Part shown: piece after piece, positions 6,341 to 8,755 of the stretch
Layout of the letters: the number at the start of each line of letters is the position of its first letter
Numbering within the stretch: the stretch's first letter is position 1
DNA from: Pseudomonadota bacterium
GTDB lineage: Bacteria > Pseudomonadota > Alphaproteobacteria > Azospirillales > Azospirillaceae
NCBI GenBank assembly: GCA_023413605.1
Contig: JAEZPL010000641.1
Coordinates: 1 to 8,755, forward strand
Direction of reading: 5' to 3'
Length of the DNA stretch: 8,755 bases
Made by a program: the position numbers and the translations under genes
The notes under the pieces: model-generated
What the model saw: only the letters and a program-made list of their open reading frames with translations
Told to the model about the DNA's origin: nothing
Database searches by the model: none

Positions 6341-7156
6341 TTAGATCAACTGGTCCTGCACCGCCTTCGCAGCACTCGCGAGGGCGGGCAGGAAGCGGTC
6401 CCGCATGTCGTCGGGGCTGGCGCGCTCGATGCGGCTGCCGATGTTCAGCGCGGCGACGACGCTGCCGTCGTGGCGGCGGATCGGCACCGCGATGGAGCGG
6501 AAGCCCATCTCCGCCTCCTGATCGACGAGGGAGAAGCCCTGCTCCCGCACCTGGAGGATGGCGGCGCGCAGGGCCTCCGGCTCCGTGATGGTCGAGGGCG
6601 TGACCGACCGCGGCTCCACCTCCGTCAGGTAATCCGACAGCGCGCCGTCCTTCAGGTTGGCCAACAGCACGCGGCCCAACGCCGTGCAGTAGGCGGGCAG
6701 CCGGAAACCGATGCTGGGCGCCACCGCCAGCGACCGCGGCGGCGAGGCGTGAGCCACCATCACCGTGTCCCGCCCGTCGAGCACGGCGGCGGAACAGGCC
6801 TCGTCCAGCGTCCGGCACAGCTCGTCGCAGACCGGCTGGAGCACGGTTCCGACCTGGCTCGACCCCAGATAGGCCGCCGCCAGGCGCAGGATGCGCGGGG
6901 TCAGGCGGTAGAGCTTCCCGTTGGTCTCGACATAGCCGAGGCAGGTCAGCGTGTAGAGCGTCCGGCGCACCGTGGCGCGCGGCAGATCGACGGCGCGCGC
7001 CACGTCGGCCATGGTCATCTGGCGGTGCTCCGCGTCGAACACCGTCATCACCGACAGACCGCGCGCCAGCGCTTCCAGAAAGTCCTTGCTCTGGTCGCTG
7101 TCGCGGCGGGCGGCGGCGTCGGTCTCTCGCAGGCGGGCCATCGGGGCGGAATCCAT
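6341..7156 (-). CDS. IclR-family transcriptional regulator (PcaR/PobR-like)
   Basis: A 271-residue DNA-binding regulator of the IclR family. The N-terminal winged helix-turn-helix spans about 25-90 (SKDFLEALARGLSVM, MADVARAVDLPRATVRRTL). The C-terminal effector-binding domain spans about 105-270, with the family signatures YCTALGRVLLA (156-166) and GFSLVDQEAEMGFRSIAVPI (207-226). The opening residues and the TLTCLGYVETNGKLYRLTPR stretch most resemble the PcaR/PcaU/PobR subgroup that controls aromatic-acid catabolism; this placement is from memory and the ligand cannot be read from sequence. The ATG at 7154-7156 has no clear ribosome-binding site. It lies 64 bp downstream of the ferredoxin reductase on the same strand, with a hairpin between them, so it may be its regulator or an independently transcribed gene. 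It is convergent with napC and probably unrelated to nitrate reduction. Confidence 0.9.
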   Translation of the reverse strand: MDSAPMARLRETDAAARRDSDQSKDFLEALARGLSVMTVFDAEHRQMTMADVARAVDLPRATVRRTLYTLTCLGYVETNGKLYRLTPRILRLAAAYLGSSQVGTVLQPVCDELCRTLDEACSAAVLDGRDTVMVAHASPPRSLAVAPSIGFRLPAYCTALGRVLLANLKDGALSDYLTEVEPRSVTPSTITEPEALRAAILQVREQGFSLVDQEAEMGFRSIAVPIRRHDGSVVAALNIGSRIERASPDDMRDRFLPALASAAKAVQDQLI

Positions 7157-7169
7157 AAGGTGCGGGAAA

Positions 7170-7192
7170 GGCGCTGCAAGCTTTACAGCGCC
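7170..7192 (-). terminator. Hairpin between ferredoxin reductase and IclR gene: weak terminator or operator
   Basis: GGCGCTG (7170-7176) and CAGCGCC (7186-7192) form a perfect 7-bp stem with a 9-nt loop. On the minus strand the stem is followed by only three T (TTTCCC), so as an intrinsic terminator it is weak. It lies just downstream of the reductase stop and 13 bp before the IclR start, so it could end part of the transcript, or be a palindromic operator through which the IclR protein controls its own gene. Sequence alone does not separate these. Confidence 0.35.
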
Positions 7193-7220
7193 CGGTTCAA
7201 GGCGGACAAGCCCTCAAGCG

Positions 7221-8450
7221 TCAGGGCGCCGCCAGCGCGCCGCGCAGGTCGAAGGCGGTGTCCGCCGCCTGTTCCGGCGTCAGCGGCACGCACGCCGCCA
7301 GCAGTTTGCGCGCCAGCATGTGCTCCGCCGGGCGGTTGACGGAATCCACGCCCACCAGACGGCCCGCCCGGAAATGGAAGACGGAGAACCTGCCCTCCTC
7401 CACCCCGCCGCGCACGGCCACGCGGTCGCTGCCCTGGGGCAGCCCGGCCATCTGGAGCTTCACGTCGTACTGATCGGACCAGAACCAGGGAACCGCCTCG
7501 TTGGCCGCCGGGGAGCCGGCCAGAACGGAGGCCGCGGCCTTGCCCTGCTCGATGGCGTTCTGCACCGATTCCAGCCGCACGGTCGGCGAGGCCGCGTGGG
7601 GGTGGGGCTGGCGCGCGCAATCGCCCGCCGCGAAGACGCCGGGCGCCGCCGTCCGCGCGAAGCCGTCGACCAGGATGCCGTCGTTGCACGGCAGGCCGAG
7701 ATCCTGCGCAAGCTCCACGTTCGGCACCACGCCGATGCCAACGACGACCAGATCAGCCGGCTCGCTCGTGCCGTCGCCGCACAGAACCTCCGTCACGCGC
7801 CCATTGACGCCGCACAGCGCCGTCACGCCGCAGCCGAACTTCAGCCGCACGCCGCGCGCCCGATGCAACTCCGCGAAGAAGTCCGACAGCACCGGCGGCA
7901 CCGCACGCGCCATCAGACGGTTGGCGGCCTCCACCACCGTCACGGAGCGGTCGGGTGAGACGAGCGCCGAGGCGACCTCCAGCCCGATGAAGCCACCGCC
8001 GATCACCACCACGTTGCGGGCTTCCGCCGCCAGGGCGCGCAGCCGGTCGGCGTCGGCAAGCGAGCGCAGCGCCACCACGCCGTCCAGGTCGCCGCCGGGA
8101 ACGGGCAACGGACGCGGGCGGGCGCCGGTCGCCAGGACCAGACGGTCGTACCGGACCTTGCGCCCGTCCGACATCTCGACGGAGCGGCTGTGCGGGTCGA
8201 TGCGCAGAGCGTGCCGCCCGAGCTCCACGTCGATGGACGCGTCGCGGTAGAAGGCCTCGCCGCGCAGGGGCAGCATGGCGGCGGTGGTCTTGCCCGTCAG
8301 ATAGCCTTTCGACAGCGGCGGGCGCTGGTAGGGCAGCACCGGCTCCCCGGCGATCAGCCGGATCGGTTCGGAATAGCCGAACTCGCGCGCCGAGGCGGCC
8401 ACTTGCAGGCCGGCGTAGGACCCGCCGACCACCACGAGCCCATCGCTCAT
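7221..8450 (-). CDS. NAD(P)H-dependent FAD ferredoxin reductase
   Basis: A 409-residue flavoprotein of the rubredoxin/putidaredoxin reductase type, which moves electrons from NAD(P)H through FAD to a [2Fe-2S] ferredoxin. Visible parts are the N-terminal FAD-binding Rossmann motif VVVGGSYAGLQ (6-16), the conserved PYQRPPLSK (40-48), an ATGA-type ATGARPR segment (107-113), the NAD-binding motif VVIGGGFIGLEVAS (148-161), the second FAD motif GVFAAGDCA (271-279), and a C-terminal reductase domain with WSDQYDVKLQMAG (324-336). Length is typical (about 400-410). The frame is open further upstream, but the ATG at 8448-8450 was chosen because it directly precedes the FAD motif and overlaps the ferredoxin stop by 4 bp (ATGA), a classic coupled pair. 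Its physiological partner oxygenase is not in the window. Confidence 0.93.
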   Translation of the reverse strand: MSDGLVVVGGSYAGLQVAASAREFGYSEPIRLIAGEPVLPYQRPPLSKGYLTGKTTAAMLPLRGEAFYRDASIDVELGRHALRIDPHSRSVEMSDGRKVRYDRLVLATGARPRPLPVPGGDLDGVVALRSLADADRLRALAAEARNVVVIGGGFIGLEVASALVSPDRSVTVVEAANRLMARAVPPVLSDFFAELHRARGVRLKFGCGVTALCGVNGRVTEVLCGDGTSEPADLVVVGIGVVPNVELAQDLGLPCNDGILVDGFARTAAPGVFAAGDCARQPHPHAASPTVRLESVQNAIEQGKAAASVLAGSPAANEAVPWFWSDQYDVKLQMAGLPQGSDRVAVRGGVEEGRFSVFHFRAGRLVGVDSVNRPAEHMLARKLLAACVPLTPEQAADTAFDLRGALAAP

Positions 8451-8755
8451 TCCGCCTGCCTTTCCGGAATGTGGACGACCAGCCCATCGAGCGCCGGCGT
8501 GACGGTGATCTGGCAGGACAGGCGGCTGTTCGGCCGGCGCTCCGCCGCCACGCCTTCGAGCAGTTCGTCCTCCACCGGGTCGGCGGCGGGCAGCCGGTCG
8601 AGGAAGGCGTCGTCCACATAGACGTGGCAGGTGGCGCAGGAGCAGGAACCGCCGCACTCCGCCATGATGCCCGGCACGTTGTTCAGGATCGCGCCGAGCA
8701 TGACCGAGGAGCCATCCTCGACGGCATGGGTCCGCTCGCCGCCGTCGAACAGCTT
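8447..8755 (-). CDS. Adrenodoxin-type [2Fe-2S] ferredoxin (5' end outside window)
   Basis: Small soluble electron carrier, expected to accept electrons from the adjacent reductase and deliver them to a cytochrome P450 or Rieske-type oxygenase. 102 codons are visible, reading in from the right edge; family members are about 105-107 residues, so only a few N-terminal residues are missing. Starting at the internal ATG (8699-8701) would remove the first beta strands, including DGGERTHAVEDGSSV, so I do not accept that start. Cluster ligands in visible numbering are C34, C40, C43 and C81, in the vertebrate-type pattern C-x5-C-x2-C-x37-C (AECGGSCSCATCHVYV, then LSCQI). An extra cysteine, C38, lies inside the first loop. 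The stop overlaps the reductase start by 4 bp. Confidence 0.93.
   Translation of the reverse strand, partial: KLFDGGERTHAVEDGSSVMLGAILNNVPGIMAECGGSCSCATCHVYVDDAFLDRLPAADPVEDELLEGVAAERRPNSRLSCQITVTPALDGLVVHIPERQAE

Noticed and set aside
8451..8657. 69-residue N-terminal extension of the ferredoxin reductase
   Set aside because: The extension is an out-of-frame reading of the ferredoxin gene. The start at 8450 directly precedes the FAD motif and forms an ATGA junction.

Overview
The window comes from a high-GC alphaproteobacterium. Protein content and gene style suggest an Azospirillum-like member of the Rhodospirillales, but that is inferred from overall resemblance and not from a marker gene. 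All genes found are densely packed and GC-rich, with no insertion sequences, tRNAs, rRNAs or CRISPR arrays.

Left part (1-1387, minus strand): the first 462 codons of a membrane-bound class III adenylate cyclase that runs off the left edge. It combines a six-helix SdhC-like membrane anchor carrying four spaced histidines (a diheme-b signature), an adrenodoxin-type [2Fe-2S] domain and a cyclase catalytic domain. This is the architecture I recall for the quinone-responsive CyaC of Sinorhizobium meliloti.

Centre (1562-6333, plus strand): a complete periplasmic nitrate reductase operon, napEFDABC. NapA is the molybdenum catalytic subunit, exported by Tat. NapD is its signal-peptide chaperone and NapF a cytoplasmic multi-[4Fe-4S] maturation protein. 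NapB is the diheme electron donor and NapC the membrane tetraheme quinol oxidase. NapE is a small membrane protein of unknown role. The genes are tightly spaced, with overlaps at F/D and B/C. There is no napGH, so quinol oxidation should go through NapC. A 174-bp divergent intergenic region (1388-1561) separates the operon from the cyclase and holds a cluster of short inverted and direct repeats.

Right part (6341-8755, minus strand): an IclR-family regulator, most like the PcaR/PobR type, convergent with napC across a 7-bp gap. Upstream of it is a ferredoxin reductase of the rubredoxin/putidaredoxin reductase type, overlapping by 4 bp with an adrenodoxin-type [2Fe-2S] ferredoxin cut by the right edge. 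Together the last two look like the electron-transfer chain of a monooxygenase or Rieske oxygenase whose terminal component lies outside the window.

The most interesting point is the pairing of a predicted quinone-pool-sensing cyclase with a quinol-dependent nitrate reductase across a shared promoter region. It suggests, but does not prove, that the redox state of the quinone pool is coupled to nap expression through cAMP.
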